A stretch of DNA of 64,000 nt from Pseudobdellovibrionaceae bacterium (GTDB taxonomy: Bacteria; Bdellovibrionota; Bdellovibrionia; Bdellovibrionales; Bdellovibrionaceae): the NCBI GenBank assembly GCA_019637875.1, contig JAHBUW010000010.1, positions 112,889 through 176,888 on the forward strand, written 5' to 3'. The notes under the pieces are model-generated. The model searched no databases. It had not been told where the DNA came from and was given only the letters and a program-made list of their open reading frames with translations. How positions within the stretch are numbered: the stretch's first letter is position 1; every line of letters starts with the position of its first letter. Shown here piece after piece: positions 32,893-40,553 of this stretch. Made by a program: the position numbers and the translations under genes.

Positions 32893-35393
32893 TGAAAACG
32901 GGACGTTTCGCTTTACTGCCGTTTCTGTGGCTTGCGGCGTGTTCGCCCGAGCTGACACGTTTTGAGCAGCCCCAGGTCTTGATCCAAAGCCGCACGGAAT
33001 CGGATTACAATACGGCCGCCAATCTGATGGCGACCGCGATCAAGGAAAGCGAAAGTCTCGATATCGTTTTGTACCCGCGCGACCTCGTGGAACGCTCCAA
33101 GGCCGCCGTTCTCGCCAGCGAAATGGACCACGACGCGAAAGCGCGCCTCATGTCCGTTTACCCCGACGACATCCAAGATCAATTCAAGATCGGCACGATG
33201 CGCGGGAAAGACATCAAAAAACTGATCCAAGAACGCTCGGCCGAGCAGTTCCGCGCCGAAGTCGACGTCGCGGGTCTCTTGTACCAGATCCACTACATCG
33301 GCGGTTATCGTCAGTTCGCCTACTTCAACCGTCCCGACGGTTTGCGTTTCAAAGACAATGAGTACTACCGGGTCGCGATCAGCGAGCTCTTCTGGTTCAA
33401 CGGACTCACGTTCCCGTCTTACAAATATCGCAACGGCCTGAACTTCAGCTTCCGCGACTTGGGGAAAACCATTTCGGCGAAAGCCTCGCTCGAAAAGTAC
33501 CTCGCTTCGAAACGGATTTGGCCCGACATGAAGGAACGTCGCGCGATCGTGACCCGCTCGGGTCTGGGCGCGCAGGCGAATCCCCTCACCATCGCGCAGA
33601 TCCAGGGTCCGTCGCACCGTTCGCCCTACTACGCGCAGGAGGTCACCACGACCGGCGTGGTGACCGCGGTCGGCACCGCCCAGTGGTATCCGGGCGGCGT
33701 GGACGTCGTGATCCAATCGCTGACTCCCGACGACGATCCCCGCACGGCCGAAGGACTGATGGTTTACCTCGAACGAGACGAGGACGCCCCCGCTCTGGGT
33801 GACGTCATCGAAGTCCGCGGCGTCGTTTACGAACACGTCGCGACCTCGGGCCTCGGGATGACCTCGATCCGCGAAGTGCGCTCGATGAAAGTGATTCGCC
33901 AAGGCGAGCCCCTCCCCACGCCGATCCCCATCGGCGAAGGCGGCCGCCCCATTCCGAAAGACGTGATTTCGACCTGGCGCGGGGATCTGAACCTGAAGCC
34001 GAGTCTTGATCTGAACGACGGGATCGACTTCTGGGAAAGCCTGGAGGGCATGCGCGTCGAGATCAACTCGCCCCGGGTTGTCGGCTTCCGCGGCGGCCAA
34101 GAGGACTTCGAGAACAAAAAGCCCAAAAGCTACATGACTCTTTACGTCCGCCCCGATGGCGAGACCGCCGATCCGCAAGACACCATCCGCGGCGGAATCC
34201 TCGTGGACTTCCCGCGCCGGGATTACAATCCGAACATTCTGCAGATCGCGACGAACCACCTGACCGGACCGGTCAACGCCGAGAAGATCTTCAACGTCGG
34301 CACGCTGATCCCCGGCCGCGTCGAGGGCGTTTTGATCTACCAGAAAAACCTGTTCGGCGGCGGCGAGTTCAACCTCGTGCTGCCCACGGTTCCGCAGTCC
34401 ATCCTGGACGCGTTCGCGCGCGCGCCGTCGGCGATGACCGAACTGAAAGACCGGCCGGTGGCGAGCCTTGTCGCCGGTCCCGATCAGCTGAGCGTCGCGA
34501 CCTTCAACGTCGAAAACCTCGGCGGCGATCAGATGCGCCGATTGCTCAAGCTCGCCGAAGCGATCGACGTGAACTTGCGCTGCCCCGACATCATCAACTT
34601 CGTGGAAATCCAGGACGAAAACGGTCCGTCCTTCGTCGGCGACGCCGGGGGCACCAAAACGCTCGAGATCATCATCGGGCTTTTGAACTGCCCCAAGCAA
34701 AAGTATCGCCCCATCAACATCGATCCCGTACAGAACGCCGAAGGCGGTCAGCCCGGTGGCAACATCCGCGTCGCGATCATCTACGACTCGTCGAAAGTGG
34801 ATTTTACGCCCCGTGAGCACGCGCTCGCCCTCGACCAAACCCGCATCACCAAAGACGGTCACCTCTCGCAGAATCCGGGACGTCTGTTTCCGCTCGATCC
34901 GACCTTCGACGGCGTTCGCCGTCCGCTCGTGACCGAGTTCAGTTTCCGCGGCGAACAGATCATCCTGATCGGGAATCACTTGAACTCGAAGCTCGGCGAC
35001 ACCTCGGTGTGGGATTCGATTCAACCGGCTTACTTGCGCTCGGAAGACAAACGCATTCCGCTCGCCGAAAAGATCAACGATTTCGTCGAGCACGTCCTCT
35101 TGCAGGCGCCGCGGGCGAATATTCTGGTGGCCGGGGACTTCAACGCGCTCGAAACCGAAGTGTCGATGAAGGTACTGGAAGGCCATCATCTGAAAAATCT
35201 CGTGAAAGAGCTCCTGCCGCCGGATCGTCGCTACACGACGAACTACAACGGGAACTCCCAAGCGATCGACCACATCTTCGCGAACGCGAATTTGATGAAC
35301 CGCGCTCCGAAGGTCGAAATCCTGCACATCAACTCGGACTTTATGGGCCGCCTGTCGGACCACGACCCCGTCCTATCTCTGTTCCAGTTCTAA
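32892..35393 (+). CDS. ExeM/NucH-like extracellular endonuclease lipoprotein
   Basis: An 833-residue lipoprotein (lipobox WLAAC, Cys about 17). Domain order: residues 90-190 resemble a 5'-nucleotidase C-terminal domain (GTMRGKDIKKLIQ, NEYYRVAIS); 240-350 resemble the OB-fold of YhcR/ExeM nucleases (YYAQEVTTTGVVTAV, LGDVIEVRGVVYEH); 532-833 is an endonuclease/exonuclease/phosphatase domain with VATFNVENLGG, NFVEIQDENG, VAGDFNALETE, QAIDHIFANAN and LSDHDPVLSLF, all catalytic residues apparently present. Such enzymes degrade extracellular DNA. The ATG overlaps the previous stop (TGATG). Confidence 0.85.
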   Translation: MKTGRFALLPFLWLAACSPELTRFEQPQVLIQSRTESDYNTAANLMATAIKESESLDIVLYPRDLVERSKAAVLASEMDHDAKARLMSVYPDDIQDQFKIGTMRGKDIKKLIQERSAEQFRAEVDVAGLLYQIHYIGGYRQFAYFNRPDGLRFKDNEYYRVAISELFWFNGLTFPSYKYRNGLNFSFRDLGKTISAKASLEKYLASKRIWPDMKERRAIVTRSGLGAQANPLTIAQIQGPSHRSPYYAQEVTTTGVVTAVGTAQWYPGGVDVVIQSLTPDDDPRTAEGLMVYLERDEDAPALGDVIEVRGVVYEHVATSGLGMTSIREVRSMKVIRQGEPLPTPIPIGEGGRPIPKDVISTWRGDLNLKPSLDLNDGIDFWESLEGMRVEINSPRVVGFRGGQEDFENKKPKSYMTLYVRPDGETADPQDTIRGGILVDFPRRDYNPNILQIATNHLTGPVNAEKIFNVGTLIPGRVEGVLIYQKNLFGGGEFNLVLPTVPQSILDAFARAPSAMTELKDRPVASLVAGPDQLSVATFNVENLGGDQMRRLLKLAEAIDVNLRCPDIINFVEIQDENGPSFVGDAGGTKTLEIIIGLLNCPKQKYRPINIDPVQNAEGGQPGGNIRVAIIYDSSKVDFTPREHALALDQTRITKDGHLSQNPGRLFPLDPTFDGVRRPLVTEFSFRGEQIILIGNHLNSKLGDTSVWDSIQPAYLRSEDKRIPLAEKINDFVEHVLLQAPRANILVAGDFNALETEVSMKVLEGHHLKNLVKELLPPDRRYTTNYNGNSQAIDHIFANANLMNRAPKVEILHINSDFMGRLSDHDPVLSLFQF

Positions 35394-35417
35394 TTCACGC
35401 GGGCCCCGTCTTTGCGA

Positions 35418-35461
35418 GGCCCTCCTCCCATGCAACGAGGAGGGGCCCGGATTCGTTTTTT
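35418..35461 (+). terminator. Terminator of the nuclease gene
   Basis: GGCCCTCCTC pairs with GAGGAGGGGCC (one bulge), then a TTTTTT tract. A competing stem GGGCCCC (35401-35407) with GGGGCCC (35442-35448) exists. The ATG I prefer for the next gene lies in the loop of this hairpin. Confidence 0.6.
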
Positions 35462-36824
35462 AGCTGAGACCGCGCGGAGCGGGCTTCTTCGCCTGCGCGA
35501 CTCGGCCGCGGGTCCTTACTTCACGGCGGCCTTGCTCTGTCTTTTGGGATTTTCCCTCTGGTGGCGCGCGCAGGAGCGCGAACGGCAGAGGGAAACGCCC
35601 GTCGTCGTGCTGAAGGACGCGCGCGGCGCGCGCCCGCCTGACGAAATTCACCTCGCTTTTTGGAACGTCGAGAATCTTTTCGATACGGAAAGCACCCACG
35701 ACGGCGACTACGCCTTCCAACCCCGTGCGCGCAAGGTGGACGCCCGTCGAAGCTGCGCACGGCAGACGAATTACCACTACCGACGGGAATGCCGCGAGCT
35801 CGATTGGACGCCCGAGCGTTTGCGCGACAAACGCCACGCGCTCGCCCGCGTCGTTCTGGAATCTCCGGACGGCAGTCCCGACATCCTCGCGCTGGCGGAG
35901 ATCGAAAACCGCGAGCTCTTGGAAGTTTGGCGCCAGCGGGACCTCGCGGCCGCGGGATACGGACCGGCGATTTTACTGGAGGGCACGGACCCGCGCGGGA
36001 TTGATGTCGGTCTGCTTTCGCGTTATCCCGTTCTCGGGACGCCCCAGCTGCATCCCCTCGAGGGGCAGCGAGGGATCTTGGAGGCGCGCTTTCGGCTTCC
36101 CACGGGCGAACCGCTGAGCGTGTTCGTCTTTCACTTCCCGTCGCAGGGGGCCCCCGCCGCCGCGCGAACCCGGGGCCTAGAGGAGCTCGCGCGGCTGATG
36201 CACGCCCGGGCCGGACTCGTCGTGGCGCTCGGGGACGGGAACGTCACCACCCGCGAGGAGTTACGCATGCAACAGTGGGCGCGTTTTCACGCGAGGTCGG
36301 CTCACTTCATTTCGCATGCCACGAATCGCCTCGAAGGAGTGGGGACGCATGCTCATCGTGGGAGCTGGAGTTTTTTGGACGTGATCGTCGTGAACGGCGA
36401 GCTCGTCGCGCGTTTTCCGGGGCTTGAGTTTCGGATCATGCGCGACCTGGATTTTCAGCGCGCGGAGGACGGAACGCCCCGGCGTTTCGCGAAGGGCGGG
36501 GCCTCGGATCACTTCCCGCTGCGCATGATTCTTAAACGGGCCAGTTCCAGCGCATTACGGCGCACGGAATTCCCCCGTTCGACATCCGCTGCTCGAACGC
36601 GGGTTCCCAGGGCATCGCCTTCAACACCGCGGATTTCAATTTTTCGGGACACCACAAAAGAAGTTTCTCGGCGCCGAGGCCGCGGGCCCAGGGCCCCAGT
36701 CTTTCGATCCATTCCAGACCGGCCAGACGCTCGCCGTAAGGTGGATTCAAAACGATCCACAGCCTCGCGTCGTCTTGAATCCCCCAATCAGCCCGCATCG
36801 TCCGCGCGAAGCTATCGCCGATGA
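35430..36824 (+). CDS. Membrane-anchored endonuclease/exonuclease/phosphatase-family protein
   Basis: A 464-residue protein as annotated. One transmembrane span near residues 30-45 (YFTAALLCLLGFSLWW) with a basic N-terminus, then an EEP domain: LAFWNVENLFDTE, LALAEIENRE, DVGLLSRYPV, LGDGNVTTREE (GDFN replaced by GDGN) and GGASDHFPLRM. The natural end is just after LRMILKR at about 36542. The further about 93 residues are arginine-rich and lie opposite the RNA methyltransferase gene. A one-base shift would stop at the TAA at 36533. Second nuclease-type enzyme of the cluster. Confidence 0.75.
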   Translation: MQRGGARIRFLAETARSGLLRLRDSAAGPYFTAALLCLLGFSLWWRAQERERQRETPVVVLKDARGARPPDEIHLAFWNVENLFDTESTHDGDYAFQPRARKVDARRSCARQTNYHYRRECRELDWTPERLRDKRHALARVVLESPDGSPDILALAEIENRELLEVWRQRDLAAAGYGPAILLEGTDPRGIDVGLLSRYPVLGTPQLHPLEGQRGILEARFRLPTGEPLSVFVFHFPSQGAPAAARTRGLEELARLMHARAGLVVALGDGNVTTREELRMQQWARFHARSAHFISHATNRLEGVGTHAHRGSWSFLDVIVVNGELVARFPGLEFRIMRDLDFQRAEDGTPRRFAKGGASDHFPLRMILKRASSSALRRTEFPRSTSAARTRVPRASPSTPRISIFRDTTKEVSRRRGRGPRAPVFRSIPDRPDARRKVDSKRSTASRRLESPNQPASSARSYRR

Positions 36825-37680
36825 GCACGCGCGCATCAATGAGCTCACGATGGATCGGCGCGAGCGCCGGATCGATTTCGCCGCCGACGAGATCGCCCCA
36901 GGACTTCGTCTCTTCCAGACGCCATTCGGGATTGAGGTTTTTGAAGTAAGCGTCGCTCAAAAGGATCTTCGGCGTGTTCTTGAAGTGACGGAAGACGAAG
37001 TCCCGCCCCGTCACGGGCGCTTCGAGTCCGCGCGCCTCGCGCAGAAACGTGCCCGCGCCCGTCATGGGATCCAGAAGCGTGACCCGGCGGCGCACGGCCC
37101 AGGGCTCGCCCTCCAGCAAAACGCGCAGACTGAAGGCCGCGTGCGTTTCCCGCAGCGGGGCAACGCCCGCGTGGGGACGATTCCCGCGCTTGTGCAGATG
37201 CTCGCCCGAGGTGTCGAGGCTGATCGTCCACTCGTCGCTCGCGCCGCGCAGGAAAACCTCGAACGGACTGTCCGCATCGAGTTTCCAGATGTCGGCGGCC
37301 CAGCGACGCAGCTGCTTTTCGTTGTGGAGCGCGCAGTGGTGGGCCTCGACGTTGAAGTGAAAGGGACGATCGCCCAAATAGGGTTTCAGGTTCAAAGAGC
37401 GCAGTCGCTCTTGCAGACGCGGCGGACTTTTCGCCGGAAAGCTCGCCAGCCGCAGCCAGATCCGATTCGCAAGCTTCAACCAGTGGTTGAGGGCGAGCCC
37501 TACCTCCCAGGCCGCTTCGAACTCCACGCCGCCCTGATCGGTCGTGACGATACGGAAGTCCGCAGTCGCCGGTCGTCCCGAGACGTCCAGCGTGAAGGGA
37601 CGAAAAGATTCGATCTCTTGACGAAGGAGTTCTTCGGCGCCGAGGGCGCAGCTTGCGAAAAAACGGCGGACGTCAGACAT
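36532..37680 (-). CDS. THUMP-domain RNA methyltransferase (RlmL/YpsC type)
   Basis: A 382-residue protein with N-terminal ferredoxin-like/THUMP region (residues 1-160, FASCALGAEELLRQE and FHFNVEAHH) and class I methyltransferase domain with LDPMTGAGTFLREA and the amino-MTase motif IVLNPPYGERL, plus the HKRG sequence upstream. Relatives methylate guanosine N2 in 23S rRNA or tRNA. It ends an operon with the ABC permease 18 bp upstream. Which nucleotide it modifies cannot be told. Confidence 0.88.
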   Translation of the reverse strand: MSDVRRFFASCALGAEELLRQEIESFRPFTLDVSGRPATADFRIVTTDQGGVEFEAAWEVGLALNHWLKLANRIWLRLASFPAKSPPRLQERLRSLNLKPYLGDRPFHFNVEAHHCALHNEKQLRRWAADIWKLDADSPFEVFLRGASDEWTISLDTSGEHLHKRGNRPHAGVAPLRETHAAFSLRVLLEGEPWAVRRRVTLLDPMTGAGTFLREARGLEAPVTGRDFVFRHFKNTPKILLSDAYFKNLNPEWRLEETKSWGDLVGGEIDPALAPIHRELIDARVLIGDSFARTMRADWGIQDDARLWIVLNPPYGERLAGLEWIERLGPWARGLGAEKLLLWCPEKLKSAVLKAMPWEPAFEQRMSNGGIPCAVMRWNWPV

Positions 37681-37698
37681 GGCGCAAACTTTCCCGGA

Positions 37699-38442
37699 TC
37701 ATCCGAACCGCGCCCCGAGGTCGCGGCGATGCAGATAGATCGCGGCGGCGAAAAAGACGACGGAATATGCGAGAAGACCGTAGATCCACCGCTCGTTCGG
37801 GGTTTCGCCGCGCACGAGCGCCCAGATCACCTCGCCGTAAAAACGCGTCGGCAAATATTCCGAGATCGTCTGCACGCCGGCCGACAGCGCGTTCGGCGGA
37901 ATCCAAAGCCCGCCCGCGAAGCTGAGCGGCAGGTACACGAGGTTCCCGACCGGAACCGCCGACTTCGGGTCGGTCAAAGATCCCAAAACCAAACCCAACG
38001 AGGCGAACGGAAAGCCGCAAAGCATGACCCACGCGAAAAACTCGAGGAACTGCCGCAGGCTCATCTGCGGCTCGGTCGCGAGCAGTGCGGTGACAACCAC
38101 GAGCCCCACGGCCATCAACGCGAGCACGAAACTCGCGACGATCTGCGCGGCCAGAAACACCCACGACGGGACCGGCAGGCTGCGCAGGTACAGGCTCCAG
38201 TGCCCCGCGCGGTCCTGCGCGACCGCGACCGTCAGCTGAAAAAGGACCACGCCCAAAACCGCGAAGGCCGCGAACGAACCCATCAGCATCCGCGCGGAAT
38301 CGGGATCCTGCGCGTTGGGCACCCCGAAGAACCAGAAAAACATCGACGGGAAGATCAAAGTCGTCAGCACGTAGGTCGGCTGGCGCAAAAGCTCCAAGAT
38401 CGCGTAGCCCGCGAAACGGGGAAGCTTCAAAAGCGCGGTCAT
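37699..38442 (-). CDS. ABC-2 type transporter permease
   Basis: A 247-residue membrane protein with about six spans and the ABC-2 pattern (LRQPTYVLTTLIFPSMFFWFF near the N-terminus, SLTDPKSAVPVGNLVYLPLSF, AGGLWIPPNALSAGV). The start at 38442 overlaps the ATPase stop (ATGA). With the ATPase it forms an exporter that could carry drugs, lipids or polysaccharide. The much longer frame to 38619 runs antisense-like through the ATPase gene and was rejected. Confidence 0.88.
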   Translation of the reverse strand: MTALLKLPRFAGYAILELLRQPTYVLTTLIFPSMFFWFFGVPNAQDPDSARMLMGSFAAFAVLGVVLFQLTVAVAQDRAGHWSLYLRSLPVPSWVFLAAQIVASFVLALMAVGLVVVTALLATEPQMSLRQFLEFFAWVMLCGFPFASLGLVLGSLTDPKSAVPVGNLVYLPLSFAGGLWIPPNALSAGVQTISEYLPTRFYGEVIWALVRGETPNERWIYGLLAYSVVFFAAAIYLHRRDLGARFG

Positions 38443-39350
38443 ACGCTCCCCCCGTCCGCGCGGTCCCGACTGCCCGAGGCCCGCAGCTGGATGAACGCCT
38501 CTTCCAGTGAGGCCGGATGCACCGACAGATGCCGGAAGTCGACGCCGGCTTCGACGAGCGCGCGCAGGCTTTGGTCGCTGTCGCGACTCCACAGCACGTA
38601 ATGACGCGAATCGCGACAATCAAAGCTCAGGTGCGGGACGCGCTGGAACTCGACGCTTGCGCCCGTCGGCATTTCGAATTCGATCTTCGACATCCGCACC
38701 TGGCGGCGGATCTCTTTCACTTCGCCCGCGAACAGTTTGCGGCCTTGATCGATCACGATCACGCGGTCCGAAAGCGCTTCGATCTCTTCGAGGTAATGCG
38801 TGGTCAGCAGAATGGTGACGCCGCGACGGCGTTCGTCGCGCACGACCTCCCACAAAAGACGCCTTGATTCCACATCCAGGCCCGTCGTGGGCTCATCCAA
38901 AAGAAGCAGATCCGGCGCGGCGATCAGCGCGCAAGCGAGGCCCAATCGGCGCTTTTCCCCACCCGATAGTCCTTGCGTGCGGCGGCCCCAGACTTTTTCG
39001 AGATGCAGCTTTTCGCGCCAGAGATCGGGCTCGCCCCGTCCGTAAGCGAGCGCCAGGAAGTGCAGGACCTCGCGCACCTTCATCGTCGGTGGGAACTCGA
39101 GCTCTTGCGGGGTCATGCCGACCCGGCCACGCACGCTCATCGCGGTGGGCGCCTCGCCGAAGACGTGCACGGTTCCCGAGGTCGGTCGGCGCAAACCGGT
39201 CAGAAGTTTGAGGCTTGTGGATTTCCCCGCGCCGTTCGGCCCTAAAAAGCCGACGATCTCGCCGGGCGCGATCTGAAAACTGAGATCGGCGAGCGCCGTA
39301 AAATCGCCGAAGGTCTTACCGACATTCCGAAATTCACAGACCGCGCTCAC
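38439..39350 (-). CDS. ABC transporter ATP-binding protein
   Basis: A 303-residue ATPase with Walker A GPNGAGKST, Q-loop, signature LSGGEKRR, Walker B LLLLDEPTTG and H-loop TTHYLEE, plus the C-terminal extension (ASLEEAFIQL) of CcmA/DrrA-type exporters. GTG start at 39350 overlapping the MFS stop (GTGA). It pairs with the permease that follows. Confidence 0.93.
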   Translation of the reverse strand: MSAVCEFRNVGKTFGDFTALADLSFQIAPGEIVGFLGPNGAGKSTSLKLLTGLRRPTSGTVHVFGEAPTAMSVRGRVGMTPQELEFPPTMKVREVLHFLALAYGRGEPDLWREKLHLEKVWGRRTQGLSGGEKRRLGLACALIAAPDLLLLDEPTTGLDVESRRLLWEVVRDERRRGVTILLTTHYLEEIEALSDRVIVIDQGRKLFAGEVKEIRRQVRMSKIEFEMPTGASVEFQRVPHLSFDCRDSRHYVLWSRDSDQSLRALVEAGVDFRHLSVHPASLEEAFIQLRASGSRDRADGGSV

Positions 39351-40513
39351 GACGGCATCCTTGCGTCCCCGAGGCGCTCACGGAAGAGCGGCTTGAATCC
39401 GACGACCATCATTCCGCAGACGAACGAAAGGATCGGCACGGCCGCGTAGGCGGGAACCAATCCGACAAGATCGGTCAGGCCCCCGATCACGGTGTGCATG
39501 AAGACCACCGAAACACCCGTCAGCGCGATCCCCAGCGAAGCCACGCGCTGAAACGAATCTGGAAACACCTTCGCGAGCGTCGTCATCCACACGGGATAAA
39601 AAATCGAAAGCGCGAAGCCCGACAGCGAAATCCACTCGGGGCGATGCAAAAGGCCCAGCGCCATCATGCCCGCGCCCAGAAACATCGACAAAGCCAGCTG
39701 GTGCGAAAGTTTCAGCGGGAGCGGCTTCACCGTGTACGCGAACCGCCCCACAAAAAGACCGACGAAGAAAATCGACGTCCACAAATTCGCCGCCGCGAGG
39801 TCGAAAGCGAAAGCCTCGCGCAAAAGAAGCGTCACCCGCGTCGAGACCATCAGCTCCAGCGCGACGTAAGCGCAGAGCAGGATCGCCCAGTAGACTTCGG
39901 GAAAGCCCAGGGATTCTTTCGCCCGTGCGGACTCTTCATGTTCTTCGAGCGAAGGCGCGGCGGCGGCCTTGCGGCTCATGAACAAAATCGCGAAAACCGT
40001 CAACAGCGAGAGGACCGCGGGCACGTAGAAGTTGATGCGCCACCCGAAGCCCAAGAAGGCGATCAAGATCACGACTCCGGGCGCGATCAGCGAGCTCAGT
40101 CCGTAGGTGGAATGAAGACCGCCCTGCGCGCGGCCCCGATGCTTTTGATCCGAGCCCTGCAGCACCAGCAGATTCTGCGTGACCCCCAAGCCGCCGACGG
40201 ACACGCCGAAAAAAACCGCGCAGAAAAGAATCCACTCGAAAGAGGGACTCAGCGCATAGCCGATGAAGGAGAGGCTCATGAAGAGCATGAAAATCCACAG
40301 GCTCGTGAGGTGTCCCCACTTCGCGATGATCCTTGGCGCCGCGAAGGCCCCCGCCATGCTCACGAAGCTCGAGAGCGAGAAAAACAATGAACCGCGGCTA
40401 TTGGACAACGAGAACTCGCGCAAGAGGTCCGCGAACAAAGGCCCGCGCAGGTTGTCGCTGAGCCCGAAAAGAAAGATGCTGATGTAGGCGAGGACGATCC
40501 AAACCCAATTCAC
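39347..40513 (-). CDS. MFS transporter
   Basis: A 388-residue protein with about 12 hydrophobic spans. It starts from a GTG at 40513 (NWVWIVLAYISIFLFGLSDNLRGPL) and has conserved MFS cytoplasmic-loop style RAQGGLHSTYGLSSLIAPG in the fourth-to-fifth span region. The C-terminal half repeats the N-terminal pattern, as in sugar- or fucose-type MFS permeases. Substrate not predictable. It is co-transcribed with the ABC exporter (4-bp overlap). Confidence 0.88.
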   Translation of the reverse strand: MNWVWIVLAYISIFLFGLSDNLRGPLFADLLREFSLSNSRGSLFFSLSSFVSMAGAFAAPRIIAKWGHLTSLWIFMLFMSLSFIGYALSPSFEWILFCAVFFGVSVGGLGVTQNLLVLQGSDQKHRGRAQGGLHSTYGLSSLIAPGVVILIAFLGFGWRINFYVPAVLSLLTVFAILFMSRKAAAAPSLEEHEESARAKESLGFPEVYWAILLCAYVALELMVSTRVTLLLREAFAFDLAAANLWTSIFFVGLFVGRFAYTVKPLPLKLSHQLALSMFLGAGMMALGLLHRPEWISLSGFALSIFYPVWMTTLAKVFPDSFQRVASLGIALTGVSVVFMHTVIGGLTDLVGLVPAYAAVPILSFVCGMMVVGFKPLFRERLGDARMPS

Positions 40514-40553
40514 GGGTCCCAGTGTCCAATGATCCCTGGGAAAAAACCAGCGC

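Noticed and set aside
32913..35363. 816-residue minus-strand frame opposite the nuclease lipoprotein
   Set aside because: Antisense of a gene with intact EEP motifs and lipobox; no motif in the shadow.
37699..38619. Longer form of the ABC permease
   Set aside because: The extra 59 residues run through the ATPase gene in another frame and are arginine-rich; the ATGA overlap at 38439-38442 supports the shorter start.
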